Position numbers and translations under genes: made by a program | In this document: piece by piece, positions 52,961 to 61,878 of the stretch | Numbering within the stretch: the stretch's first letter is position 1 | How the letters are laid out: each line of letters opens with the position of its first letter | Notes under the pieces: generated by a model | What the model was told of the DNA's origin: nothing | The model's input: the letters and a program-made list of their open reading frames with translations, nothing else | Database searches by the model: none | Assembly: GCA_963837365.1 (NCBI GenBank) | Contig: CAWIMW010000001.1 | Span: 1,178,001 to 1,242,000 of the forward strand | Source of the DNA: CAWBXL01 sp963837365 | GTDB lineage: Bacteria; Acidobacteriota; Terriglobia; Terriglobales; Acidobacteriaceae | Reading direction: 5' to 3' | DNA: 64,000 nt

Positions 52961-54727
52961 ATGACGCGACTGATCAGGTTTGGAGTCTTCCAACTTGACC
53001 TCGGCGCGTATGAATTGCGCCGCCGAAATCGCGTAGTAAAGATCGAACGGTTGGCGATGGAGCTGTTGCAGTTGCTCATCGCCCGTCAGGGTGAACTGGT
53101 CTCGCGCGAAGAAATCGTCGAAAAGCTATGGGGTAAAGGCGTTTTTCTGGATGCGGAGCACGCGGTGAACACCGCAGTTCGCAAAGTTCGGCAGGCGCTC
53201 CACGACGATTCCAAAAATCCGCGCTTCATCCAAACTGCTCCTGGCAAGGGCTACCGCTTCATTGCCGCGGTACAACGCGTGCATGAGTCGAACGAGGGGT
53301 CAGGACGCATCATGCTGGCGGTGCTTCCTTTTTTGAACCTCGACGGCAATCCTTCGGATGATTACTTCAGCGATGGTCTTACGGAGGAAATCATCTCCCA
53401 TTTAGGGGCCGCGCAGCCACAGCATCTGGGGATCATTGCGCGCACTTCCTCGATGGCCTACAAAGGGTCCAACAAACCAGCCAGGCAAATTGGACGCGAG
53501 TTGCATGTGGATTATTTGCTGGAAAGCAGCGTGCGCCGGCAAGGCAAGCGGTTGCGAATCACAGTCCAGCTTATCCGTGTCGCGGACGAAACTCACATGT
53601 GGGCACAAAATTACGACCGTGACTCGCAAAACTTTCTCGGTCTACAGCAGGAACTGGGGTCTGCCATTTGCGGCCAAATCGAGGTCCGCCTTTCGCGCAG
53701 CACGTCGGCCAAGCGGACATTCACTCAGAGCGCCGCCGCATATGATTCTTATCTTCGTGGACGCTATTTCTGGAACCAGCTTTCACCCCATAACCTGGGC
53801 CGCGCGGTTGAGATGTTCCAGGCAGCGGTGGATGAAGATCCCGACTATGCGCTGGCATACGCGGGCATGGCCGATGCCTACGCTTACCTGCCGCTCATCA
53901 GCGACGTGCCGCCCCGGGATTATTGGGACAAAGCCAGGGCGGCGGCAGAACGGGCGGTACAGAACAACGCCGAACTCTCGGAATCACATACTTCCGTCGG
54001 CATTGTGAACTTTTGGATGGATTGGAACTGGGCGCGGGCTGAGACTGCACTGCATCGCGCAGTACAACTGGATGCGAGCAACATCATGGCTCATCGCCTG
54101 CTCGCCCATCTTTTGTCGCAGACGGGACGCCATGATGAAGCCATCGCCCGTATGGAAATCGGGCGGCGACTGGATCCCTTTTCGCCTGTAATGCAGGCGA
54201 TCTCGGCCCAGTTCCTATTTCAAGGGCGCCACTATGCGGAAGCGGTCGAGCGGGCCCAGGCGGCATTGACCCTGGACAGTAATCTGTGGGTTGCGCACCT
54301 CATGCTGGCACAACCGCTTGCACGAATGGGCGAATCCGAGGCCGCTATTCGAGAATGCGAGATAGCATTCCAGTTGTCCGGCAGAAATACCCAACCGCTC
54401 GCGCTTAAAGGATATATTTTGGCCACCACCGGTCAGCCAGAGAAAGCCCGCGAAATTGTGCGTTTGATGCAAGCCAATTCTCTGGATTGTTTTGTTCCTG
54501 CCTACAACATTGCGCTTGTTTATGCGGGCCTTGGGGATGAGGCCACTTGCTTTCATTGGCTGGATCGCGCTCTGAGCGAACGGAATGTTCACATGGTCTT
54601 TCTCACCGCGGATCCCAAGTGGGACCCGTATCGCTCAGACCCGCGATTTGAAGACCTCTTAAAGCGCTGCGGAATTACACCGAGTTTGCATGCACCGAGC
54701 GCGTCCGGCAGTACCCGCGGCCATTAG
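52961..54727 (+). CDS. Winged-helix, TolB-like and TPR regulator without membrane helix
   Basis: 588 residues from ATG 52961 with GGTGGGGGGA upstream. Residues 1-100 form the winged helix (IRFGVFQLDLGAYELRRRNR, RFIQTAPGKGYRFIAAV). Then a TolB-like segment (IMLAVLPFLNLDGNPSDDYFSDGLTEEI) and TPR repeats. Unlike the copy at 50180 there is no membrane helix between them, so the whole protein is probably cytoplasmic. It is divergent from the secreted protein gene at 52217, repeating the arrangement upstream. Confidence 0.88.
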   Translation: MTRLIRFGVFQLDLGAYELRRRNRVVKIERLAMELLQLLIARQGELVSREEIVEKLWGKGVFLDAEHAVNTAVRKVRQALHDDSKNPRFIQTAPGKGYRFIAAVQRVHESNEGSGRIMLAVLPFLNLDGNPSDDYFSDGLTEEIISHLGAAQPQHLGIIARTSSMAYKGSNKPARQIGRELHVDYLLESSVRRQGKRLRITVQLIRVADETHMWAQNYDRDSQNFLGLQQELGSAICGQIEVRLSRSTSAKRTFTQSAAAYDSYLRGRYFWNQLSPHNLGRAVEMFQAAVDEDPDYALAYAGMADAYAYLPLISDVPPRDYWDKARAAAERAVQNNAELSESHTSVGIVNFWMDWNWARAETALHRAVQLDASNIMAHRLLAHLLSQTGRHDEAIARMEIGRRLDPFSPVMQAISAQFLFQGRHYAEAVERAQAALTLDSNLWVAHLMLAQPLARMGESEAAIRECEIAFQLSGRNTQPLALKGYILATTGQPEKAREIVRLMQANSLDCFVPAYNIALVYAGLGDEATCFHWLDRALSERNVHMVFLTADPKWDPYRSDPRFEDLLKRCGITPSLHAPSASGSTRGH

Positions 54728-54783
54728 GCTATAGGTACATTCCTCGACATTTATTTGCTGGTTCCTGACCAGGAATAACTGCT

Positions 54784-56928
54784 TTACTGCGCAGGCTTCT
54801 CCGCCGGCTTCTCAAACATCTTTGCATCCACACTGGGATTGAACTCCATCTTGTTCACCTGCACGCTGCTGGAGTCTTTTCCGTTCTGTTTGTTCATACG
54901 CACGCGAGGCAGAGTGATGCCGTCAGTGGTTTGCCATTCTTCGAAATCGGTTTGGCCCTGCACAGGCCCCGACTGATTTATGGTCGGGTAAGTTTCGCGC
55001 AGGACTTGTCCGCTTTGCGGATCTACGAACAGGCGCATCGACATACCATCGCCACTGACATCGAGAATTTGTGCGTCTACCGCGCCAATTTTCTCGCTCC
55101 CATTGGCGGCGAAAATGAACGCCGGATCGTTCGAATGCTGCCCAACATAAATCAGGTCGCGCTTGATCTGCACCAGCATTTCTGACTTCTGAGAGCCGGG
55201 CATATCGCGGGTCCCCATGCTCCCCATGGACATGAATCCAGCCTGTGGGGTGGCGACCATGGTGATGCTTCCCATGGGTCCTTGCAGCACAGCACTCAGA
55301 TGATCGGGGAAGACCACGGTGCTCTGCATAGTCAGCGGAAGGTCTCCCTGAGGAGTTTTCTGGGTCACGTTCAAGTCAGAGCGGATGGACTTGATGGTTT
55401 TCAGCTTCGCTTCGCCCCCTAGTGCGGTCACGACTTTTGCAGCCAGCGCTTTTCCCTCTGGGTTTGAAGCGGTGGGCTTCTCCGCTGGTTTCGCGTCTTT
55501 TTCTCCCGGCATGGGAGGGATGGTGATGTCAACGTTCGTCACTGGGCCAAGCGATGACAAAGGCTTGTCGAACTCAGAAGCATTTCCCACTACCAGCACT
55601 GCAAGCTCATCTTTGTGGAGATACTTCGCGGCGACCCGAGCGACATCTGCATTGGTCACTTTTTCAATCCCTGTGCGGAAGCGCTCCAGATAATCGGCGG
55701 GATAGCCGTAGAACTCGTAGGCCATTTGTTCCCGCAAGACTTTGTCGGGAGAGTCGAAGTTGAAAACAAACCCGTTCAAGATGGAATCCTTGGCACGCTT
55801 CAGCTCGTCGTTACCGATGGGTTCTTTCGCCAGCCGGGCAATTTCCGTATAGATGGCTTGGATGGCTTGCACCGTACTCTGACTCTTGGTGCCTACCTCA
55901 AGGCGCAAGATTCCCTGATGATCAAATGCGGAACCGATGCCTCCGCCCACCGCGTAGGCCAGTCCCTTTTTGGTTCGAACCTCACGGAATAATCGAGAGG
56001 AGAAACCCCCGCCGAAAGCTTCGTTGAAGACCCGGATCGCGTAGTAGTCGGGATTGTTGCGCTTGATGCCGAGCGCCACCATCTGCACCGTGCTCTGGTT
56101 CACATCATCCTTTGGGATGAGGTAATAACCGGGCTGCGCGGGTTGAAAAGAGATGTTTGGTTGCGGAACGACAGGGCCTTTTGCCCAGGTTCCGAATGCC
56201 TGGCGCAGCTTCGCTTCTACCGCGGCGGCGTCGAAATCACCAACCACTCCAAGGATGATGTTGTCGGGAGAGACGTGATTCTTGTACCAGTCGAGCAAAT
56301 CCTGTCGCGTAACAGCAGCGACGGTGGCGTATTCATCATCGCGCGCATACGGATTTTGAGCGCCGTAGGCCAGCTTGGTGGACTCGCGCGCAGCGATGCC
56401 CTCCGCATCATCGTTGCGCCGGGAGATGGCGTCGAACAATTGCTTGCGGACAATGTCAATCTTATCTTCGCGGAACTCAGGTGTTTTCAGCAGGTCGACG
56501 ACTACCTTGAACACATCGTCAAAGTCGCCTTTAAGGCATGACCAGGAAAGGCTGGTGGAGTCGGCGTTGCTGCCGGTCTCGACTTTGGCAGCGCGGACTT
56601 CGAGGAAATCGTCCAGTTGGTCGCCGGTTTGGGTTTTCGTTCCGCCGGTGCGCCAGGCATCGCCGTAAATATCCAGCAAGCCGGTTTTTGCAGCCGGCTC
56701 AGAGCGTGATCCGCCGCGTATGCGGATCGTACCGTTAATCAAAGGTAATTCATGATCTTCCTGGAGAAAGATCACCATGCCGTTGGGGAAGTGGATACGC
56801 TTGGGCTGTTTGGGGTGGAACTCAGTCAGTGGTGGAATCTTGATCTGCTTCCAGTCGGTGACCTGGGCGTTGCAGACCGCGCTGAGAGCGAGGCATAGTG
56901 AAAACGCGATGAGCAGTAGCTGCTTCAT
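54784..56928 (-). CDS. M16 family peptidase-like protein, inactive-type subunit with extra C-terminal domain
   Basis: 714 residues with signal peptide (LLLIAFSLCLALSAVCNAQ). Two M16 domains: near the N-terminus MVIFLQEDHELPLINGTIRI and no HxxEH zinc motif, so this is the non-catalytic partner; a later segment VNQSTVQMVALGIKRNNPD and SRLFREVRTKKGLAY carries the R/Y of M16 active sites. After about residue 480 an additional domain (KVVTALGGEAKLKTIKSIRSDL) of the outer-membrane lipoprotein-sorting-like type follows. Overlaps the catalytic subunit gene by four bases. The pair should form an exported heterodimeric zinc peptidase. Confidence 0.9.
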   Translation of the reverse strand: MKQLLLIAFSLCLALSAVCNAQVTDWKQIKIPPLTEFHPKQPKRIHFPNGMVIFLQEDHELPLINGTIRIRGGSRSEPAAKTGLLDIYGDAWRTGGTKTQTGDQLDDFLEVRAAKVETGSNADSTSLSWSCLKGDFDDVFKVVVDLLKTPEFREDKIDIVRKQLFDAISRRNDDAEGIAARESTKLAYGAQNPYARDDEYATVAAVTRQDLLDWYKNHVSPDNIILGVVGDFDAAAVEAKLRQAFGTWAKGPVVPQPNISFQPAQPGYYLIPKDDVNQSTVQMVALGIKRNNPDYYAIRVFNEAFGGGFSSRLFREVRTKKGLAYAVGGGIGSAFDHQGILRLEVGTKSQSTVQAIQAIYTEIARLAKEPIGNDELKRAKDSILNGFVFNFDSPDKVLREQMAYEFYGYPADYLERFRTGIEKVTNADVARVAAKYLHKDELAVLVVGNASEFDKPLSSLGPVTNVDITIPPMPGEKDAKPAEKPTASNPEGKALAAKVVTALGGEAKLKTIKSIRSDLNVTQKTPQGDLPLTMQSTVVFPDHLSAVLQGPMGSITMVATPQAGFMSMGSMGTRDMPGSQKSEMLVQIKRDLIYVGQHSNDPAFIFAANGSEKIGAVDAQILDVSGDGMSMRLFVDPQSGQVLRETYPTINQSGPVQGQTDFEEWQTTDGITLPRVRMNKQNGKDSSSVQVNKMEFNPSVDAKMFEKPAEKPAQ

Positions 56929-58442
56929 TGTGCGCCTCCCTTGCCGGCCGGGGGCTGTTTGGTTTCTATGATGCCGACTGTCCGGTTATCAGGGGTGAAG
57001 GTCTCTGCCGCGACCCGGCGGATGTCGGCTTTGGTAACCGCATCAATTCTGTCCACGGATCGGAACAACTCCCGCCAGTCGCCATAACGCGACTGATAAA
57101 TGGCAAGCTGCGCGGCGAGACCGGCATTACTGTCCAGGCCGCGGATCAAATTTGCTTTGGCGCGGGTCTTGATCATCTTCAACTCGTCGTCGCTGATGTC
57201 TTCACTTTTCAGGCGCTCGATTTCAGCATGGATGGCATCGGCGGCTTCTTCTGTCTTGTGGCCTGGAAGCAGGAATGCGTAGAAGGCGAACAGATGAGGA
57301 TACTTGTTTCCCGGCAGGCCGCTGAAGCCGGCAGAGTACGACGCAATTTTCTTATCGCGGACCAGGGCACGGTACAAGCGCGAAGTGCGGCCTTCGGACA
57401 TCAGATCGGCAATGGCGTCGTAGACGGCGTCGTCTTTGCTTCTGTAATCCGGACGATGGTAGCCCTCAAGATAAAGCGGCTGGGAGGCTTCACGCAGCAC
57501 CACGCGGCGTTCGGAATTCTGTGGAGGCTCGACTGTGGTTGTTTCGTCCGGCTTCTCCTGGGAGGGAATGCGGCCAAAATATTTCTGGATGAGGGCCATG
57601 GTTTCTGGTGTCTTTACATCACCGACCACCGCGACCACCATGTTCGACGGGATGTAGTACTTGTGAAAGAAATTCTCCGCGTCGGTGGCCGAGAAGGAAT
57701 TGAGATCGGACATCCAGCCGATCCCTGGGCGGTGATATTGATTCGCGGCGAACGCCGCGGTGACGAATTGCTCAACCAGCCTTCCGATGGGGTTGCTGTC
57801 CACCCGCATGCGGCGCTCTTCGATGACCACGTTGCGCTCGTCGTAAAATTGGCGCATCACTGGATGTAGGAACCGTTCCGATTCAAGGTAGGCCCACAGC
57901 TCCAGACGGTTCTCCGGAAAGGAATAGTAGTAGTTGGTCTCGTCTTCGGCGGTGTTGGCGTTCAGCCCTTCGGCGCCATTGTTCTCCAGGATCTGGGGAA
58001 ATTCGTTGGGCTTGACGTATTTGTCCGCTTCGGTAATCGCGTCCTTCCAGGCCTTTTCCAACTGCTGTAGCTTTTGCTGGTCACGGCCCACCTGTTTGTC
58101 GCGCTCGTGAATGTAGGCGGCGTAGTCCTTTTCTACTTGCACCAGTAGCGGTTTTTCCTTGGCATAGTCGGTGGTGCCGATGGTCGGCGTGCCCTTGAAG
58201 GCCATGTGCTCGAACATGTGGGCCAGACCGGTTTTGCCCATAGGGTCCTGGACCGAGCCGGCATCTACGTGGGTGAAGAAAGAGAACACCGGGGCCTCGG
58301 GTCGTTCACAGACGATCACCGTCAGTCCGTTGTCCAGAACTTTGACAGTGGTGCGCTTTTCGAAAGACGCAAGATCTTGGGCTGCGGCCAGGCTGGCGAG
58401 CACAACTACGGCAGCAAGGTATTTGAGGGCTTGATATCTCAT
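56925..58442 (-). CDS. M16 family zinc peptidase, catalytic subunit
   Basis: 505 residues from ATG 58442 with GGAGGT five bases upstream; the longer frame is less likely. Signal peptide ends near SLAAAQ. The inverted zinc motif HMFEH (His75, Glu78, His79) is intact, and a Glu about 75-80 residues further in the NRLELWAYLESERF region is the third ligand. Exported pitrilysin/MPP-like protease degrading peptides in the periplasm. The stop overlaps the start of the partner gene (ATGA). Confidence 0.93.
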   Translation of the reverse strand: MRYQALKYLAAVVVLASLAAAQDLASFEKRTTVKVLDNGLTVIVCERPEAPVFSFFTHVDAGSVQDPMGKTGLAHMFEHMAFKGTPTIGTTDYAKEKPLLVQVEKDYAAYIHERDKQVGRDQQKLQQLEKAWKDAITEADKYVKPNEFPQILENNGAEGLNANTAEDETNYYYSFPENRLELWAYLESERFLHPVMRQFYDERNVVIEERRMRVDSNPIGRLVEQFVTAAFAANQYHRPGIGWMSDLNSFSATDAENFFHKYYIPSNMVVAVVGDVKTPETMALIQKYFGRIPSQEKPDETTTVEPPQNSERRVVLREASQPLYLEGYHRPDYRSKDDAVYDAIADLMSEGRTSRLYRALVRDKKIASYSAGFSGLPGNKYPHLFAFYAFLLPGHKTEEAADAIHAEIERLKSEDISDDELKMIKTRAKANLIRGLDSNAGLAAQLAIYQSRYGDWRELFRSVDRIDAVTKADIRRVAAETFTPDNRTVGIIETKQPPAGKGGAQ

Positions 58443-58597
58443 GAAACCTCCAACTGCGGTTGGGCGATGCATGACGGGAAGAATTTGAAGGTACGTGGCG
58501 CGGGGGTGCATTGTCAAACCAGTTGGACGGATGGGACAAGATTTTGTGAGTGCGACTCGACTTCGCATTTTGCTTCAGATATCTTCACACATGAAGC

Positions 58598-60022
58598 GTG
58601 ACTGACACCGCAAGTCCAATCATCACCGTCAACGGCGTAGTCAAGCAGTTTGGCCGCTTTGCCGCGTTGCGCGGCGTAAGCGCTGAATTTGCCCCTGCCC
58701 GCATGTATGCCATCCTCGGCGACAACGGAGCAGGCAAGACCACGCTGCTGCGTAGTATCGCCGGCCTGTCGAAACCTACTCGGGGCGAAATCTCCCTGTT
58801 GGGCAGCACCGATCTGCATGATGTGTGTCACGAGATCGGATACATGGCGCATCCTTCTTTGCTCTATGACGAAATGAGCGGGATGGAGAATCTGCTCTAC
58901 TTCGCGCGCCTGTATGGAATTCACGACGAGCAACGGTGTGCCGACGCGATTTCCGCGGTCGGACTGGATCCGGCTCTCTCCCGCCCCGTGGGGCAATATT
59001 CGCAGGGCATGCGGCAACGCATGTCGCTGGCGCGGGCCCTGCTGAATCAGCCCAAGGTCCTGTTGCTCGATGAGCCGTTCTCGAATGTGGACGTGAAATC
59101 CGCGCGGGAGATGGTCGGGCTGCTGGTGAAGCTGCGCGATCAGGGGAAGACTATTTTTGTAGTGACCCATCAAGCTTCCTTGCTCGAAGGGGCAGCGGAT
59201 GAATTTGTAAGGATTGAGGAAGGAAAGATCGTGGCTCGTACAGCCACGGCAAGTGAGTCCATCTCAGCGGTTAGGGCCGACAACAACAAGGTGATGCTTG
59301 GCGGTCCGTCCAAAGCCTTGATCTCTACGCCGAATGACACGAATCAAATTTCATTTCTTGCTACTACCTACTCGACTCTCCACAAAGACCTCCGCCTGGA
59401 ATGGCGTTCAAAAGACGCCATAAATTCCATGCTGTTTTTTTCGCTGCTGGTGGTGGTGATTTTCAGTTTTGCGTTTAATCCCACAGCAGAGGAATCGAGG
59501 CTGATTGCCGGAGGCCTGATCTGGGTTGCATTCTTGTTCGCCGCCGTGGTGGCGCTCAATCAGACCTGGGCACGGGAACTGCGCAATCAGGTCTTGGACG
59601 CCTATCGGGTCGCTCCCGCTCCCCCCAACTCTTTGTTCTTAGCCAAGGCTCTGGGGAATTTTATTTTTGTCAGCATATTGGAGATGCTGATGACGCCATT
59701 GTTTGTTGTGTTCTACAGCCTGCGCCCCCTGGGCCCTATTTATCAGTTGCTGATAGTGGCTGTATTGGGCACTTGGGCCTTAGTGGTCAATGGAACATTC
59801 TTCGCCGCCATGTCGCTGCGCACACGCGCGCGGGAGATCATGCTGCCGCTGTTACTGTTCCCGATTTCAATCCCCGCCTTGCTGGCAATGGTCGAGGCCA
59901 CCACAGAGATTTTGACGGGCGAGTATTCTCCTCGCTTCTGGATCACCTTGCTGGGAGCGTATGATGTGGTGTTTACTATCGCCTGTTTGTTCTTTTTCGA
60001 AAAGGTATTGCAAGCCGAATGA
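58598..60022 (+). CDS. Heme exporter CcmA-CcmB fusion
   Basis: 474 residues from GTG 58598; the ATG at 58591 is in another frame that stops at once. Residues 1-215 are a CcmA-like ATPase with Walker A GDNGAGKT (41-48), signature QYSQGMRQRMSLARAL, Walker B VLLLDEPFSNVD and an H-loop VTHQ. Residues of about 255-474 are a six-helix CcmB (DLRLEWRSKDAINSMLFFSLL, LILFAAVVALNQTWARELRNQ). Separate genes in most bacteria; here joined by a roughly 40-residue linker. Exports heme for cytochrome c maturation, System I. The ccmC start overlaps the stop (ATGA). Confidence 0.92.
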   Translation: MTDTASPIITVNGVVKQFGRFAALRGVSAEFAPARMYAILGDNGAGKTTLLRSIAGLSKPTRGEISLLGSTDLHDVCHEIGYMAHPSLLYDEMSGMENLLYFARLYGIHDEQRCADAISAVGLDPALSRPVGQYSQGMRQRMSLARALLNQPKVLLLDEPFSNVDVKSAREMVGLLVKLRDQGKTIFVVTHQASLLEGAADEFVRIEEGKIVARTATASESISAVRADNNKVMLGGPSKALISTPNDTNQISFLATTYSTLHKDLRLEWRSKDAINSMLFFSLLVVVIFSFAFNPTAEESRLIAGGLIWVAFLFAAVVALNQTWARELRNQVLDAYRVAPAPPNSLFLAKALGNFIFVSILEMLMTPLFVVFYSLRPLGPIYQLLIVAVLGTWALVVNGTFFAAMSLRTRAREIMLPLLLFPISIPALLAMVEATTEILTGEYSPRFWITLLGAYDVVFTIACLFFFEKVLQAE

Positions 60023-60706
60023 AAACCGTTTTCCCCATTCTCGCGCTTCTGACTGCTGGATTACTCAGCTACGCCCTATATCAAGCCTTGGTGGTTGCAC
60101 CTACGGATCAAATGCAAGGTGATGTCTACCGCATCATTTACTACCATGTCCCTTCCGCCTGGACGGCCTTCATTCTGTTCACCGTCAATTTTGTGGCTTC
60201 GATCATGTATTTGATTTCGCGCAACCCCAAGGCGGATATGCATGCCCTGACGGCGGCGGAAATGGGCGTGGTTTTCCTGACGGTGAACCTAATCACTGGG
60301 CCGATCTGGGCCCGGCCGGTGTGGGGAATCTGGTGGACCTGGGACTGGCGCCTGACTTCGACCCTGGTGGTGTGGCTCATCTATGTCAGCTATCTGATGT
60401 TGCGGCGTTTTTCCGCAGGAGAAACTCCGACCGTGGCGGCGGCCCTCGGTATTTTTGGCGCCTTGTGCGTGCCGTTTGTGTACTTCTCCATCTGGTTTTT
60501 CCGCACACAGCATCCGCAGCCGGTGATCGGCGGCGGAGGTTCTATGGATCCGCTCATGTTGCACGTGCTTATTGGTGAACTGGTTGGCCTTCCTATGTTT
60601 TGGAGGACTGGTGTACTGGTCGCGTTACCGCCTGGAATATTTCCGGCGGGAAGTGGATGAGGCCCAGGCAATGCGATCGCTGACGGAAACCCGGGGTGCA
60701 CGATGA
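60019..60706 (+). CDS. ccmC: Heme exporter CcmC with an apparent +1 frameshift near 60601
   Basis: The first frame (start 60019) gives a CcmC N-terminus with FHVPSAWTAF-like YHVPSAWTAF, the tryptophan-rich WWTWDWRLTSTLVVW heme-handling loop and PHVLIGELVG. It stops at 60660 after a short run of non-family residues. If one T of the TTTT run at 60598-60601 is dropped, translation continues as MFGGLVYWSRYRLEYFRREVDEAQ, the expected C-terminus, and ends at TGA 60704-60706, four bases into ccmD (ATGA). Corrected length about 228 residues. Cause may be sequencing error in the homopolymer, a real mutation, or slippage. Confidence 0.85.
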
Positions 60707-60822
60707 ACTATCTCTATGCGGCTTACACCTTGACGTGGGCCATTCACATCACCTATCTGATTACGCTGGTTCGCCGCTATTCCCGTTTGCGCAAAGAGGT
60801 TGATGAGTTGAAGAAGCAGTAG
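60703..60822 (+). CDS. ccmD: Heme exporter subunit CcmD
   Basis: 39 residues, one membrane helix (AAYTLTWAIHITYLITLV) followed by a basic, charged tail (RRYSRLRKEVDELKKQ), the layout of CcmD. The start overlaps the corrected ccmC stop by four bases. It is needed to release CcmE from CcmABC in System I. Later genes ccmE, ccmF, ccmG are not in this window. Confidence 0.85.
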   Translation: MNYLYAAYTLTWAIHITYLITLVRRYSRLRKEVDELKKQ

Positions 60823-60919
60823 CGGGAAACGCTCCCACAAAGATTTCTTCAGATTGATTCGATTGTCTTCGTGGTTAGAGAGCGGAAGGGAGTGTCCGTT
60901 CTACGCCAAAACAAAATCA

Positions 60920-61300
60920 CTACATTGGCTGGATGGGAACTTGGCCGCTTACGGCTTTGAGGAACTCATAGTCTTCGATTACTGCCGCCACTCCTACGCG
61001 CGAGACTGGCAGCGGGTTTTCCACCCGGACTACTTTTGCCGTGAAACGCACCCGCACTGAATCCGTTAGCGTGATATGTGGCGGGAAGGTCAAGGTCACT
61101 TCCAGAGACGAGCCTTCGGCAACGGGCCGATCCAGATAGAAGAACACGCCCTTGGCACTTACGTTCATGGTTTCGGTGAGCATCTGGTCTGGGACATCGC
61201 CTGTCATCCTCACAGAGGCGGGTAATCGCATATCGAAACGGCGCATCACACGGCGTTCCTCAGGAAGTTGGTGCATTTCGGTTGTTTCCATGGCTAGCAT
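60920..61300 (-). CDS. PilZ domain protein
   Basis: 126 residues (start 61300, or ATG 61291). RRVMRRFDMRLPASV carries the R-x3-R element, TMNVSAKGVFFYLD the D/NxSxxG element (NVSAKG), followed by LEVTLTFPP and KVVRVENP strands. A stand-alone cyclic di-GMP-binding protein. Convergent with ccmD; the 97 bases between have no clear terminator. The other PilZ protein lies at 14450. Confidence 0.85.
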   Translation of the reverse strand: MLAMETTEMHQLPEERRVMRRFDMRLPASVRMTGDVPDQMLTETMNVSAKGVFFYLDRPVAEGSSLEVTLTFPPHITLTDSVRVRFTAKVVRVENPLPVSRVGVAAVIEDYEFLKAVSGQVPIQPM

Positions 61301-61436
61301 CTAGAATCACCAGCTTAACTTTAAACAGCAAGAGTTGCTTAGTTCGTAATAGTTTGCAATGTATAAAGTAGCTTAGGAATTAACTCAGTTAACCTGGCTT
61401 GCTGTCAAATTCGGCAAAACTCCGGCAGTGATAGTG

Positions 61437-61617
61437 AGGTTCGTATCAGGGCATGGCCTTTGGCCGTGCCGCTCGGAAAGGCAAAAACTGAGGTCGCGCC
61501 GGTACGGCGCAACTATCGAGCAACCCGTTGGCTATGCCCAGTTGCGCCCCATGGGCGCGTTAGTCGAAATGGCCGCGAAAGCGGCACGGCTGAAAGCCGA
61601 TGCCCTGATACGAACCT
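61437..61617 (+). ncRNA. Candidate multi-hairpin structured RNA
   Basis: An 18-bp perfect helix joins 61437-61454 (AGGTTCGTATCAGGGCAT) to 61600-61617 and encloses some 145 bases with at least five further hairpins. They are GGCC-TTT-GGCC at 61455, GCGCC-GGTAC-GGCGC at 61496, GCGCCC-CAT-GGGCGC at 61544, GCCGC-GAAA-GCGGC with a GNRA loop at 61572, and CGGCT-GAA-AGCCG at 61587. The GAAA loop indicates the plus strand. There is no convincing ORF. Size and branching resemble HEARO/omega-RNA elements of IscB/IsrB transposons, or an unnamed riboswitch-like leader, but no assignment is made. It lies within the 578-bp gap 61301-61878. Confidence 0.6.
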
Positions 61618-61878
61618 TGCTTTCAAACTGCACCACTACGAAAACTCCGGGCAGATTCCTGCTCCCGGCATCTTCCTACGCTATGAAGTGCATCTGAGCA
61701 AGACAGGGTGCGGCCAGCGTGTGTCGGCTTGACAGTCTATCCAGTAGATGATTAAGTAGTTATTTAATTTTTTGGCCATTTTTGTGGCAGGACGAAGGCC
61801 GCTTCGCTGGCGCTTGACCCAGGTATTAGATTGCGCCCTTTTCTTCCTCTCCATGAACCCAGGTACTCGGAGGAGCTT

